This document shows positions 17,339 through 25,159 of a stretch of 64,000 nt of DNA, piece after piece; position 1 is the stretch's first letter; every line of letters begins with the position of its first letter. The notes under the pieces are model-generated. The model did no database searches. It was not told the origin of the DNA and worked only from the letters and a program-made list of their open reading frames with translations. Origin of the DNA: Porifericola rhodea. Its GTDB lineage: Bacteria > Bacteroidota > Bacteroidia > Cytophagales > Cyclobacteriaceae. Location of the stretch: assembly GCF_030506305.1 (NCBI RefSeq), contig NZ_CP119421.1, forward strand, positions 426,354-490,353, read 5' to 3'. The translations under genes and the position numbers were made by a program.

Positions 17339-18892
17339 TTATTCTTTTAGTTGTTTTAATCGGTCAATTGCGTTTTGATTTTCAGGGTTTAATTCCAAAG
17401 ACTTTTTGTAATTCAAAATTGCGTTTTGGTAGTCCTCATTATAAAAATATGCTTCGGCTAAACTATCATATAAATTTGCCGATTTTGGATATAGATGTAA
17501 TGCTAATAAAAAGACATTATATCCTTGCACTTTCTTCTCAGGATTAAACGATAATCGCAGTCCTAAAGTGTTTAACACTCCTTCTTGAAGTTCAAGATTT
17601 GGATAATCGGAAATCGTTTTTGTATATAGAGGGATTAAATTTTGATAATTCTGTTTGAAAGCTAAATCATTGAAATCCCTATATGTAAAGTCTTTTTCTA
17701 TAGCTTTTTTTGATTCTTTGGAAATCAAACTATCGGAAAAACCGTTAGCAACAGGTTTATTTTCAATGAAATCAATCGCCTTTTTCTCATTTTTTAATGT
17801 TGCATTTAAGAAGTGTAAAGTATACTGACAAAGTAGATTGTAGGATGCCATTATTTTAACATCACTTTTATCTTGCCTTTTGTCTCTGTTAGCGAATAAG
17901 ACACCGAAAGAACTAAAGTAAGAATGCGTTAGGTCGTGAAATCTATACCTGTAAATATTGCTATGTTCCAAAGAATCGTATAATTGAAATTCGTAGTTCA
18001 ACTCTTCAGGGATTTTGTCCGCATTTAAGATTTCTTTTGGTATCTCTTTTTGAGCAAAATGGATATAAGGAATGGAAAACTTATCTAAATTGAAATAAGG
18101 TGATTTTTCCAAAACAGGATAATTGTACCTTTCGGTTCCATCCAAACTAACAATTGCTTTTATAGTCTTGTTTTTCATAACAGTTATAGCGTTTGACAAC
18201 CCACCAAAACTAAATCCTATTAATGCCACTTTTTCCAAATCAATATTCTCGTAGCTATGAATTTCTTTTAGAAGAAATTCAACATCTCTCGATTGCGTTT
18301 CCATATCTCTTGTAGTTCCGCCTTCCAACCAACGCGTATCTGTTCCTCTTGAAGGACTTGATATCACTACAAAACCGTTACTAGCTAAATACTCGAATAG
18401 CGCAAAGTTTTCAATTGACGAGGCTTGATAACTTGGTGCATAAACTACTACTGGAAATTTTCCGCCTAATAATGTTGGATTAGAAAAAGCATCTACCTTT
18501 TCTGAAAGATGAGCCATATTTTCTGGCGTGTTCCATAAATAAGGAAACCAATCCAACAGAAAGTAATTCGGTAAATTTTTCCATTCTTCCTCTTCTTTTA
18601 AAATCTCTAAATAGTTTAAGACTGTTAATTGCTCAGAACTACTATCCTCTATTTTCGCAGGATACCAAATACTTATAGGGATTGGTCTCTCAATAAGTTG
18701 GTTGTTAAACTCATTATGAATTCGATAGGTTCTCGTGCTATCATTAATTGTATAATGCTTAAAGCCCACTTTATATTTACCAACTTTAAGTCCAATTTCT
18801 TTTAAGGATGTCTGCCCGTAAGATATTATTGAAAGTAGTAACCCTGTAATGATTATTGTCAATCGGATTGTTTTTAAATTATTGTCCATCAT
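17339..18892 (-). CDS. Secreted alpha/beta hydrolase with C-terminal TPR repeats
   Basis: This 517-residue protein begins with a signal peptide (IRLTIIITGLLLSIISYG, cut near YGQ). Residues about 30-390 are an alpha/beta hydrolase of the dienelactone hydrolase/PAF-acetylhydrolase type, with nucleophile motif GFSFGG, the FPVVVYAPSY strand, and an aspartate and histidine further on (HDLTHSYFS carries the likely catalytic histidine). Residues about 430-515 form tetratricopeptide-like helices ending in YKKSLELNPENQNAIDRL. The combination suggests an exported esterase or peptidase-like enzyme held in a complex; the substrate is unknown. It is a cassette gene: an attC-like site follows its stop and matching core repeats flank it. 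Confidence 0.75.
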   Translation of the reverse strand: MMDNNLKTIRLTIIITGLLLSIISYGQTSLKEIGLKVGKYKVGFKHYTINDSTRTYRIHNEFNNQLIERPIPISIWYPAKIEDSSSEQLTVLNYLEILKEEEEWKNLPNYFLLDWFPYLWNTPENMAHLSEKVDAFSNPTLLGGKFPVVVYAPSYQASSIENFALFEYLASNGFVVISSPSRGTDTRWLEGGTTRDMETQSRDVEFLLKEIHSYENIDLEKVALIGFSFGGLSNAITVMKNKTIKAIVSLDGTERYNYPVLEKSPYFNLDKFSIPYIHFAQKEIPKEILNADKIPEELNYEFQLYDSLEHSNIYRYRFHDLTHSYFSSFGVLFANRDKRQDKSDVKIMASYNLLCQYTLHFLNATLKNEKKAIDFIENKPVANGFSDSLISKESKKAIEKDFTYRDFNDLAFKQNYQNLIPLYTKTISDYPNLELQEGVLNTLGLRLSFNPEKKVQGYNVFLLALHLYPKSANLYDSLAEAYFYNEDYQNAILNYKKSLELNPENQNAIDRLKQLKE

Positions 18893-18936
18893 AAAGATGC
18901 TCTATTTTGATGATAGTTACAGGGTCTTTTTTCAGC

Positions 18937-18947
18937 TTCTGACTAAC
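18937..18947 (-). repeat. Cassette core-site repeat upstream of hydrolase
   Basis: TTCTGACTAAC here repeats 17197-17207 exactly and in the same orientation. Read on the cassette strand it is GTTAGTCAGAA, a GTTRRRY-like crossover core. It marks the start of the hydrolase cassette; the next cassette to the right was entered by the IS110-family element. Confidence 0.55.
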
Positions 18948-18968
18948 GTTAAATTATCGTTCTGAAAG

Positions 18969-20327
18969 TCAGGTAGTTATCAACCCTAGTTCCTCATTTG
19001 TCAACCCGAACTTATCAATTTGCTTTCTTATCCTCTTGACCAGTCCCAGCTTTCTTTTCTGGTCCAGGTAGAGGTATCCTTCTGGATTGACATAAGGTAC
19101 TCCCTTCACCACCATGTTCCAAATAATTACCGCCAGTTTTCTGGCTGTAGCACTAATAGCAGATACTCTACCTTTTCTGAAGTTTATGCGCTGAAAAAAG
19201 TCTCTGAGTGGAGTTGAATCTTTGAGATTTCCAATGGCATTGGCTGCATTCCTTAAAGCTATTTTGAGCCTGTTACTTCCTTTAGGTACTTTGCTAGATA
19301 GCAACTTGCCTCCACTCACTTTATTGTTGGGTGCCAAGCGCAACCAGGATGCAAAATGCTTGGCGGTTTTAAACTTTTTAATACCCTCTAATCCTACCTC
19401 ACTCATTAATGCAAGTACAGTAGAAAAGCTCATGCCTTCAATGGACAGTAAATCTGTACCCTCAAACATCTGGTAAGACTTCAAATTAAGGTCAATGTCC
19501 TTTGGAGTATTCTTGTTTATTCTTTTGTATGGCTTAGGCTCTATATGGTGCTGCCTTTTGTTGTCATCACTTCCTATAATCTCTTCCAGCTTTGCTGCTA
19601 TCATTTTATCACATTCTTCAATTTTGCACTGAAGATGATCATACATTTCCAGTTCCTGCTGAAGGGCAAAAAGATAGTCTTTCCTTCCATTGGACTGCAA
19701 TGCCCTGGCGATTTCTTCTTCACTTTTACGGCAGTTACCATGGCGTAGCGAAGCAAGTTTTTTAGGATCGGTTTCTCCGGCACAGACGGAGCGGATGATA
19801 CTAAGACCTGTGAGACCGCAGATGTCCTTTACTACCACATCAAGCCTGAGGTTGAGCAACCTAAGGTACTTCTGCATTTTCTTAGAAGTAGAAGCTGCTG
19901 AATGCAGCAAGTTGGCACGATGACGACAATAAGTTCTGAGTTCCTCAGTCTGACCATCAGGTAAAAAGCTACTGGTGAGTAGACCAAGTGTATGTAGCTT
20001 TTGTATCCATTGGCAGTCTTTTACATCCGTCTTTTTACCTTTTATGTTTTTAGTAAATTTTCCGTTGCATAAAATGACATGAAAACCTTTAGAAATGAGC
20101 ACTGAGTAAAGATTCTGCCAATAGGTTCCGGTGCTTTCCATGGCAATAGTTTTAACCCGATTATCTTTTAACCACTCTGCCATAGCGAAAAGATCTTGAT
20201 TATAGACCCCGAATTCCCGAACATCCTGTTCAGATTGACCAACAGCCACCCAGTGGGAGCGGCTGCCCACGTCAATGCCCCCAGCCTGGGGATTGACAAC
20301 TTCCATTGAGATTGATTCCTGTTCCAT
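18969..20327 (-). CDS. IS110-family transposase (DEDD recombinase)
   Basis: This 452-residue protein has the RuvC-like DEDD domain of IS110 transposases: Asp19 in GIDVGSRSHW, Glu64 in MESTGTYW, and Asp101 and Asp104 in KKTDVKDCQW. The C-terminal Transposase_20 domain carries LLSIEGMSFSTVLALMSEVG and the serine-bearing segment APNNKVSGGK. IS110 enzymes recombine DNA under the guidance of a bridge RNA encoded in a non-coding end of the element, and they leave little or no target duplication. The gene is intact. It sits inside the integron-type array between two cassettes. The element's exact ends cannot be placed by eye because IS110 elements lack long terminal repeats. Related IS1111-type elements are known to target attC sites. 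Confidence 0.92.
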   Translation of the reverse strand: MEQESISMEVVNPQAGGIDVGSRSHWVAVGQSEQDVREFGVYNQDLFAMAEWLKDNRVKTIAMESTGTYWQNLYSVLISKGFHVILCNGKFTKNIKGKKTDVKDCQWIQKLHTLGLLTSSFLPDGQTEELRTYCRHRANLLHSAASTSKKMQKYLRLLNLRLDVVVKDICGLTGLSIIRSVCAGETDPKKLASLRHGNCRKSEEEIARALQSNGRKDYLFALQQELEMYDHLQCKIEECDKMIAAKLEEIIGSDDNKRQHHIEPKPYKRINKNTPKDIDLNLKSYQMFEGTDLLSIEGMSFSTVLALMSEVGLEGIKKFKTAKHFASWLRLAPNNKVSGGKLLSSKVPKGSNRLKIALRNAANAIGNLKDSTPLRDFFQRINFRKGRVSAISATARKLAVIIWNMVVKGVPYVNPEGYLYLDQKRKLGLVKRIRKQIDKFGLTNEELGLITT

Positions 20328-20570
20328 TGTAATTACTTTAAGCTCTAAGGAGATGTGCTTTTGGCAAGTAAATATTCTGAACGGGGTTCCCGAATACTCA
20401 GGACCGCCAATGAAGTAATCGCAAGCATCTCAACCAGGATTGCACCCGTGCTTCCAATTGGAGCAACAGTTTGAAAATCGGCCTTACAAAGAGCTTTACC
20501 AATTTAAGAAAAAGTTGAATAGCGCCCTCGTTAGCTATAGAAGTAAATGTTTCAATATATGGTGGATTGC
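20328..20570 (-). other. Non-coding region upstream of IS110 transposase (possible bridge-RNA end plus cassette remnant)
   Basis: About 240 bp lie between the transposase start and the next attC-like site. No gene is supported here. In the IS110 group, as opposed to IS1111, the bridge RNA is transcribed from the end upstream of the transposase gene, so part of this stretch could encode it. The remainder would be the 5' part of the cassette that starts at GTTGGGTGC on the minus strand (complement of 20569-20577). The boundary is not visible. Confidence 0.35.
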
Positions 20571-20698
20571 ACCCAACGGCCCATGCAACAGCTGGGCCGG
20601 GTTGTTTGCGTTTTTCGTTCTTCTTTCATTTTTGGCACTTGGATCAACAAACTTCCAAGTGTGTTTCAAACAGGCATGGCTGATGCATAATGTTGGGC
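20571..20698 (-). repeat. attC-like site of the beta-lactamase cassette
   Basis: This 128-bp imperfect palindrome is bounded by ACCCAAC (20571-20577) and GTTGGGC (20692-20698), which match RYYYAAC and GTTRRRY. The next inner arms are ATGCAACAGC and GCTGATGCAT (9 of 10 pair). A central 7-bp hairpin, CACTTGG/CCAAGTG, is also present. The beta-lactamase stop is 15 bp away, as usual for a cassette. Confidence 0.75.
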
Positions 20699-20712
20699 GT
20701 TCGTATTTTCAT

Positions 20713-21615
20713 TCAGTTCTTCCAATGATCAAACACTAACTTGGATATATTGGCAATTACTTGATCGCGCTCTTTGGGAGAAGCATAAGAATCAGAAACA
20801 AATATGCTAATTGCTAAATGACTTCTATTGGGAAGAACAACAATTCCAGCATCATTTGTGGCTCGAGTCAGTCCATTGTAAGTCCCGGCAGTTCCTGTTT
20901 TATGAGCTACGATAGTTCCTTCGGGTAGTAAGCCTTTTATTCGTCCTAACCCTGTTTTCGAGTCGACCATATCCTGAAAAAGTAATAATTGACTTTGTTT
21001 GGAAAGAACACCATCCATATAAAATATTTTCAAAAGCTGGGTCATTGCTTGTGGTGTAGAATAGTTTTGGTACTGGATCGTGTCGTTAGCTACCTGTATC
21101 TTTTCGAGTATTGCGATAGATATATTTTCATCTTTCACCCCTAAGTTATGGACATAATCATCGGCTACGTCTGCCCCTCCGATGGTGTTAAGAAGCACGT
21201 CTGAAGCTGAACCATCACTAAGTATAGTGTATTTCAACAGTTCTCTAATGGTAAGATCAACTCCCTCAGGAAATTTTTCCCGAATCGGACTGTAGCCCTG
21301 TTTGGGAATGTAATCCTCAGGAGATACATGAACAACTTGCTCCAAACTCAGTATTCCTTTATCTATCTGGTCAAGTACGGCCATGGCAATAGGAAACTTA
21401 TAGACGCTTTGCATAGGAAACCTTTGATCTGCGTTATAGGATACTGTCTCTCCAGTTTCTAAAAGCATGGCATGAACTCCTACATTGCCGCTGATGTGTT
21501 GAGCATGTTGTTCAATTTTTTTTTCTAAAGTGGTTTGCCCGAAAGACCAAAATGATAGAAACACAAAAAATACGCAGATACAAATTTTGTCTGAAATGCC
21601 TTTATTGGTTCTCAT
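20713..21615 (-). CDS. Class A beta-lactamase (subclass A2-like)
   Basis: This 300-residue protein has a signal peptide (ICVFFVFLSFWSFG, cut near FGQ) and all class A serine beta-lactamase motifs: Ser70-Val-Tyr-Lys73, the SDN-loop equivalent Ser133-Asp134-Gly135, the omega-loop glutamate Glu171 (ILEKIQVANDTIQYQN) and Lys239-Thr-Gly (AHKTGTAG). The omega loop with a QYQN stretch resembles the A2 group of Bacteroidota (CfxA, PER and VEB relatives). Glycine instead of asparagine in the SDN motif is a notable variation and may change substrate preference. The enzyme would act in the periplasm and hydrolyse beta-lactams by an acyl-serine mechanism. It is carried as an integron-type cassette with attC-like sites on both sides, so it may be mobile. 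Confidence 0.92.
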   Translation of the reverse strand: MRTNKGISDKICICVFFVFLSFWSFGQTTLEKKIEQHAQHISGNVGVHAMLLETGETVSYNADQRFPMQSVYKFPIAMAVLDQIDKGILSLEQVVHVSPEDYIPKQGYSPIREKFPEGVDLTIRELLKYTILSDGSASDVLLNTIGGADVADDYVHNLGVKDENISIAILEKIQVANDTIQYQNYSTPQAMTQLLKIFYMDGVLSKQSQLLLFQDMVDSKTGLGRIKGLLPEGTIVAHKTGTAGTYNGLTRATNDAGIVVLPNRSHLAISIFVSDSYASPKERDQVIANISKLVFDHWKN

Positions 21616-21647
21616 CAGTTAGGTAAAGTTTAAGTATCTTATATGAC

Positions 21648-21777
21648 GCCCAACGTTCTCGGCTATGAGTAGTTGCGTGGTTTAGCGGTTAACTTTGCAA
21701 GTACACACCAAACTGAAAATCCGTGAGGATTTTCACAAGTAGGCGACAACAAGCAATTACTTATAGCCATTGTTGGC
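21648..21777 (-). repeat. attC-like site of the AlbA_2 cassette
   Basis: This 130-bp imperfect palindrome is bounded by GCCCAAC (21648-21654) and GTTGGC (21772-21777). The long inner arms GGCTATGAGTAGTTGC (21661-21676) and GCAATTACTTATAGCC (21753-21768) pair at 14 of 16 positions. The stop codon of the AlbA_2 gene lies inside the second arm, a common feature of cassettes. Confidence 0.8.
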
Positions 21778-22902
21778 AATAGTTTTTTCATATTTTTCTA
21801 ATATTACTAAACATTCACTTTGCCATTCAGCAGCTGAACCGTCCAAATAAGTTTTAGATTCAATTAAATCTGCTCTAGCAGCTTCAATTCCGTTTAGAAA
21901 GCATAACAGGTAGTATTGAGCTAAACCTTCTTGAAAGTTCATTTCTTCTTTTGGAAAAATGCCCTTTTTATATTTTTCAGTTAGTAATTTAGTTCGTTTA
22001 TATAATTTTTCAATTTCCTCTTTTGAAAAAGTAGGAAATTCAAATATCGTTTTAGTTGTGATAGTATAAGTTCCGTTTGCTAAAAAACTGATAGAAATCT
22101 CCTCTAATGGATATAGATCGTAATTTTCTCCATAACCTAAAGGTACTAATTCAATAATCTTAAATTCTTTTTCAGTTATGATTATGTCAGCGAATTGAAC
22201 AGCAGAAATAAAAATCTTTTTATTTTCATTGACTAAATGAATATTTATTTCTGAATAATAATCTCTTTCTCCATATTTATCTCTCCAAGCAGACCAACAT
22301 AAAACAAATTGGTCTAGAAAAACTACATTTTCAGGATGATATTCGGGATGGCTTATAGATTTAAATTCTTGGACTCCATCTATAAGTCCTTTTAAATTGT
22401 TGATTGAATATTCTTTTATTGCACTAACTGTTAATTTATTGGTTTCATTAACATAAAAGTTTTCATCAATAATTATTGAAGTACTTCCGTATCTATAGAA
22501 ACTACTTCCTTTTTTTAATTTCCAAATATTTTTGATAAGACTAGTCTTCTCTGCATTTGGGAAAATTGTTAAAAGACCAACCGTTTGGTAGTATTTGGTT
22601 TCAGGAAATTGGATGTTTTCATAAGAAACTATTGGTGGATTTTCCAAATTTGACCTTACAAGGTTTTGAATTACACTATCATCAAACGCACTTGTTCCAA
22701 TTATAGAGTTATCATCATCTGAAATTCCAAAAATTATATACGATTCATTCTCTGGATTTGAATTACTTAATGCACAAATATGCTTTAGAAGTTTTGCTTT
22801 TTCAGAATCAGATGATAAACTAATGCTTCTCTTTTTATCAAAGAAAGTTCCTTCACCATTATGAGAAATGAGGTTCTTTATTAATAGCCTTTTGTTTATC
22901 AT
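21757..22902 (-). CDS. AlbA_2 (Schlafen-like) domain protein
   Basis: This 381-residue protein has an N-terminal AlbA_2 domain of about 150 residues: KRSISLSSDSEKAKLLKHIC, ALSNSNP, SYIIFGISDDDNSIIG and SFYRYGSTS are the usual landmarks. AlbA_2 domains are found in Schlafen-related and other predicted nucleic-acid-binding proteins and in some antiphage systems; the bacterial role is often unknown. The C-terminal 230 residues are not recognised; the last part is helical. No signal peptide or membrane segment is seen. The gene is a cassette: its stop falls inside the following attC-like site and its start is 8 bp after the previous core site (TATTGCCAACA, 22910-22920). A defence role is inferred from the domain and location. 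Confidence 0.75.
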   Translation of the reverse strand: MINKRLLIKNLISHNGEGTFFDKKRSISLSSDSEKAKLLKHICALSNSNPENESYIIFGISDDDNSIIGTSAFDDSVIQNLVRSNLENPPIVSYENIQFPETKYYQTVGLLTIFPNAEKTSLIKNIWKLKKGSSFYRYGSTSIIIDENFYVNETNKLTVSAIKEYSINNLKGLIDGVQEFKSISHPEYHPENVVFLDQFVLCWSAWRDKYGERDYYSEINIHLVNENKKIFISAVQFADIIITEKEFKIIELVPLGYGENYDLYPLEEISISFLANGTYTITTKTIFEFPTFSKEEIEKLYKRTKLLTEKYKKGIFPKEEMNFQEGLAQYYLLCFLNGIEAARADLIESKTYLDGSAAEWQSECLVILEKYEKTIANNGYK

Positions 22903-22909
22903 TTCAAAT

Positions 22910-23028
22910 TATTGCCAACATTAGAACATGCGCATTGCACATGCTTTACTTATATCTCCCTTAAGATAATTCAAATCTAATTAATAGCATCTAAAGGAAG
23001 GTGATTTTTGATGCGTGTTCTACTTAAT
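22910..23028 (-). repeat. Third attC-like site, truncated on its outer side
   Basis: TTGCCAAC (22912-22919) is followed by AGAACATGCGCAT, which pairs imperfectly with GATGCGTGTTCT (23010-23021). The far end should carry a second RYYYAAC/GTTRRRY-like box but runs instead into a different hairpin at 23026. It therefore marks the upstream end of the visible array; the cassette that owned it is gone. Confidence 0.5.
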
Positions 23029-23067
23029 ATTCCGTCTGGCATATGTGTGAAGTTCAGTCGGAATATT
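23026..23067. repeat. Perfect 9-bp inverted repeat at the array boundary
   Basis: AATATTCCG (23026-23034) and CGGAATATT (23059-23067) are perfect inverted arms around a 24-bp spacer. They sit exactly where the cassette array ends and the virus-like module begins. There is no T-run, so it is not an obvious terminator. It may be a junction scar, an operator or part of a recombination site. Confidence 0.4.
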
Positions 23068-23144
23068 GCTTTTGTTCCTTAGTATTATAAAGGATTATCA
23101 GTCTAGCCGCATATCCTGCGCCTTATGTAATATTGTAAGCTTAA

Positions 23145-23435
23145 TTAAGGCGTGGAAAAAATACTGATGAACAGTTTAATCATAGCGGGATCAAGCATCT
23201 TCAAGGTTTTTGTGTAGCCCAATTCTTCAAATGCTGGCAGATGTCTGTCAATCCATTTTGATAGGGTATTGACATGTACTCCATACATATCGGCTAACTC
23301 TGATTTGGTGTAGGCTTTTATTTTGAAGTCATCTTCTCCTGAAAACTCAATCGCCTTGAGTCTTTCTTGCCTGGTGGAAGGTTGCTGGTAGTTGCTGTTG
23401 TGCTGAGAAGAGTAGTGATAAGCTTGATTTGTCAT
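23145..23435 (-). CDS. Small helix-turn-helix protein, last gene of the virus-like operon
   Basis: The 96-residue protein has a low-complexity N-terminus rich in Gln, Ser and Asn and then a helix-turn-helix: YTKSELADMYGVHVNTLSKW (about 42-61). This resembles the motif in the plus-strand regulator at 34297 (VSRKELADRLGISEATLKRK), so the two may be distant paralogues bracketing the module. The gene is the distal member of the long minus-strand operon and starts 8 bp after the preceding stop. A transcriptional regulator or DNA-binding structural protein is plausible. Confidence 0.7.
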   Translation of the reverse strand: MTNQAYHYSSQHNSNYQQPSTRQERLKAIEFSGEDDFKIKAYTKSELADMYGVHVNTLSKWIDRHLPAFEELGYTKTLKMLDPAMIKLFISIFSTP

Positions 23436-23442
23436 GAGATTG

Positions 23443-23820
23443 TTATTTAAGAAGCATAAAAACTAAGAGTCCCGCCAGCCCTAATCCTCCCAGGGTCATC
23501 ATCATTTGCTGTTGGTTGGCTTGCGCTGAAGTTTGCATGTAGGCTTGTTGCTGCAACATTTCCTGTTGCCGGGCGGCTTCTTTTTCAGCTGCTTTGCGAT
23601 TCTTGGAGGCATTCACAGCACCAATTACAGCAGGGGTTACTGCAGCTACCGCACCCACAATCACAGGAATGATGCCTAGTGTACCCAAACCTAATTGAAG
23701 AGGATATCTTTTCTTAAGTTCAGCAAGTGGGCCGGTGGCCGCATAGATAATTCCTGTCTTACTATCTGCTATGAAGTAAGTGCCGTTTTCTCCATGGTTG
23801 AGCTGGACATATCTTTCCAT
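23443..23820 (-). CDS. Small membrane protein with two hydrophobic segments
   Basis: The 125-residue product has a beta-like N-terminal part (1-40), a hydrophobic Gly/Val/Ala segment (about 43-68), an Ala/Gln-rich helical linker, and a C-terminal hydrophobic anchor ending LAGLLVFMLLK. Its start overlaps the previous stop by one base (TAATG). The C-terminal anchor with a final lysine is shared with many neighbours. The function is not recognised; a virion-membrane or lysis accessory protein is an inference from context. Confidence 0.7.
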   Translation of the reverse strand: MERYVQLNHGENGTYFIADSKTGIIYAATGPLAELKKRYPLQLGLGTLGIIPVIVGAVAAVTPAVIGAVNASKNRKAAEKEAARQQEMLQQQAYMQTSAQANQQQMMMTLGGLGLAGLLVFMLLK

Positions 23821-24053
23821 TATTTGACGTTTTTTTGAGCTATCTCCTGCAAGTAATCATCATAGGCCCGGGGAGCATCTTCTGAAATTACGCTATTGGC
23901 AATTAGTGCAGAGAGTAATGAGACAGGCGTTACTGTATAGATGGTTTTCACCTGCTTACTGATGAGCTTTTTCTTTTTTAGATACTCATGGGCAGACACC
24001 CCTGCAATAGCAGCAAGGCCGCTGATCAAACTTACTTTATCACTTTTCTTCAT
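23820..24053 (-). CDS. Small membrane protein
   Basis: This 77-residue protein has a basic N-terminus, a short hydrophobic segment (about 8-22), lysines, a second moderately hydrophobic segment (about 38-54) and an acidic C-terminus. It is not recognised. It overlaps the L,D-transpeptidase-like gene by 4 bp (ATGA) and the next gene by one base. The place in the operon, right after the wall-acting genes, would suit a lysis-associated protein. Confidence 0.65.
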   Translation of the reverse strand: MKKSDKVSLISGLAAIAGVSAHEYLKKKKLISKQVKTIYTVTPVSLLSALIANSVISEDAPRAYDDYLQEIAQKNVK

Positions 24054-24718
24054 TTCTTGAATAGTATGGTTGCCAGTCCTCCCAGTCCTAGTAGACTTGC
24101 CGCTATCATGGTATTGCGGGTTTTATGATTGTCTCTAAAATCCAGTAGACTTAAAGTAAATGCATTGCCATAGCGATTACGATGCACCTGGCATTGGTTT
24201 AAAAACTGTTGATAGTCATTGTCTCTTGCAAAGACCACACAACCTGCTGAGGCATTGATCATACTGCCCTTCATATCATGGATGTTATTGCCAAAGATTC
24301 CTGTTTCTTCAGTGCCAGTATAGGTTTTAAAAATACCTTTCAGGGCATAGTTTCTTATGACGGTCATGGGTTTTACCTGAACAAGTGCTGGTCTTCCTTT
24401 ATGATAGCCGAGTGAATAAGCATTCAGCCACTGTCCTTTTTTGATGAATCCATAGCCTTGCGATACAATTGGGTTATCAATGTAGTAGGCACTTGGATCG
24501 GTGGTTACCTGAAAACTCTTTAATACCCACTTCCCTTCCAGGTCTTTATACAGCATGTGCAGGCTATCATCCATGACTTCCGAGCGCACCGTATTGCTAC
24601 GCTCAGCAATAAGGTTTAACTCCAGGGGTCGATCAAATATCCTATACCCCTTGCTTCTTAGCTTTCGCAATAAAGAATTCACTTTGGAGTAAGTGGATAG
24701 CTGGGCAGTAAAACTCAT
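24050..24718 (-). CDS. L,D-transpeptidase-like protein with C-terminal membrane anchor
   Basis: The 222-residue protein has a region resembling the YkuD active site: His147 in NNIHDMKGS, followed by NASAGC with Ser157 and Cys160, then VVFARD. In L,D-transpeptidases a histidine is followed by S-x-G-C bearing the catalytic cysteine; the spacing here (10 residues to the serine) is shorter than usual, so it is a divergent member. Such enzymes cut or form peptide crosslinks in peptidoglycan. A C-terminal anchor (MIAASLLGLGGLATILF) ends in KK. No signal peptide is seen. It sits beside a muramidase and a holin-like gene, so a role in wall penetration or release is likely. Confidence 0.6.
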   Translation of the reverse strand: MSFTAQLSTYSKVNSLLRKLRSKGYRIFDRPLELNLIAERSNTVRSEVMDDSLHMLYKDLEGKWVLKSFQVTTDPSAYYIDNPIVSQGYGFIKKGQWLNAYSLGYHKGRPALVQVKPMTVIRNYALKGIFKTYTGTEETGIFGNNIHDMKGSMINASAGCVVFARDNDYQQFLNQCQVHRNRYGNAFTLSLLDFRDNHKTRNTMIAASLLGLGGLATILFKK

Positions 24719-24727
24719 TCGGTAAAC

Positions 24728-25159
24728 CTATTTTTTTAGGATTCTATCATCTTTGTGCTGACTCCCTGAAGAAGAGCCAAAGAAGAAATCAGTAATGGTA
24801 TTGACTTTGACTGACATCCCTCCCCAGATGGTAGAAATCAACGATATCGCATAATCCTGTAGTTCAGTCATCCGGGTAATGATCAAAAGCATCACCACTG
24901 ATAAACCCACATAAGCAATTAGAAAGGTCAGTGCATATACCTTCTGCATTTGCCCGTCTTTTCTGAAAGTCTCGTGAGACTCCTGGAAGCGTTTCAGATC
25001 TGCTTCAAACAACTGAGACTGCAGTCCATAAAAGATTTTGTCAATCTCGTTTTGTAGCCTGAGCTTTTCTTCTTTGCTGGTAGTGACTTCATCTACCAAT
25101 TGACGGATTTCAGTGAGTCCTCCTGAAAAGAGGCTGGTAAGAATATTTTTTATACCCAT
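24728..25159 (-). CDS. Holin-like protein (three-TM GTA/phage holin type)
   Basis: The 143-residue protein begins GIKNILTSLFSGGLTEIRQLVDEV, continues with a charged helix (KEEKLRLQNEIDKIF), then two strongly hydrophobic segments (about 75-98 and 101-118) and a hydrophilic tail. This layout matches holins of the 3TM type used by gene-transfer agents and some phages. They form membrane lesions that let the muramidase reach the wall. Its start overlaps the end of the GH108 gene by 10 bp. The pair forms a standard lysis cassette. Confidence 0.75.
   Translation of the reverse strand: MGIKNILTSLFSGGLTEIRQLVDEVTTSKEEKLRLQNEIDKIFYGLQSQLFEADLKRFQESHETFRKDGQMQKVYALTFLIAYVGLSVVMLLIITRMTELQDYAISLISTIWGGMSVKVNTITDFFFGSSSGSQHKDDRILKK

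Larger units (their letters stand above)
16440..23030 (-). mobile_element. Integron-type gene-cassette array without integrase (CALIN)
   Basis: Successive minus-strand genes are separated by roughly 130-bp imperfect palindromes with GTTRRRY/RYYYAAC-like ends. The decisive pattern is that each cassette's own start matches the inner end of its own 3' palindrome. The beta-lactamase cassette has ACGCCCAAC at 21646-21654 and GTTGGGCGT at 20692-20700. The AlbA_2 cassette has TATTGCCAACA at 22910-22920 and TGTTGGCAATA at 21771-21781. The hydrolase cassette is bounded by direct copies of TTCTGACTAAC at 17197-17207 and 18937-18947. This is how integron cassettes are organised after insertion. No integron integrase is visible in the window. 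Confidence 0.75.

Noticed and set aside
20440-20739. 99-residue plus-strand frame between IS110 and the beta-lactamase
   Set aside because: It runs through the attC-like palindrome and into the end of the beta-lactamase gene; no relative is recognised.
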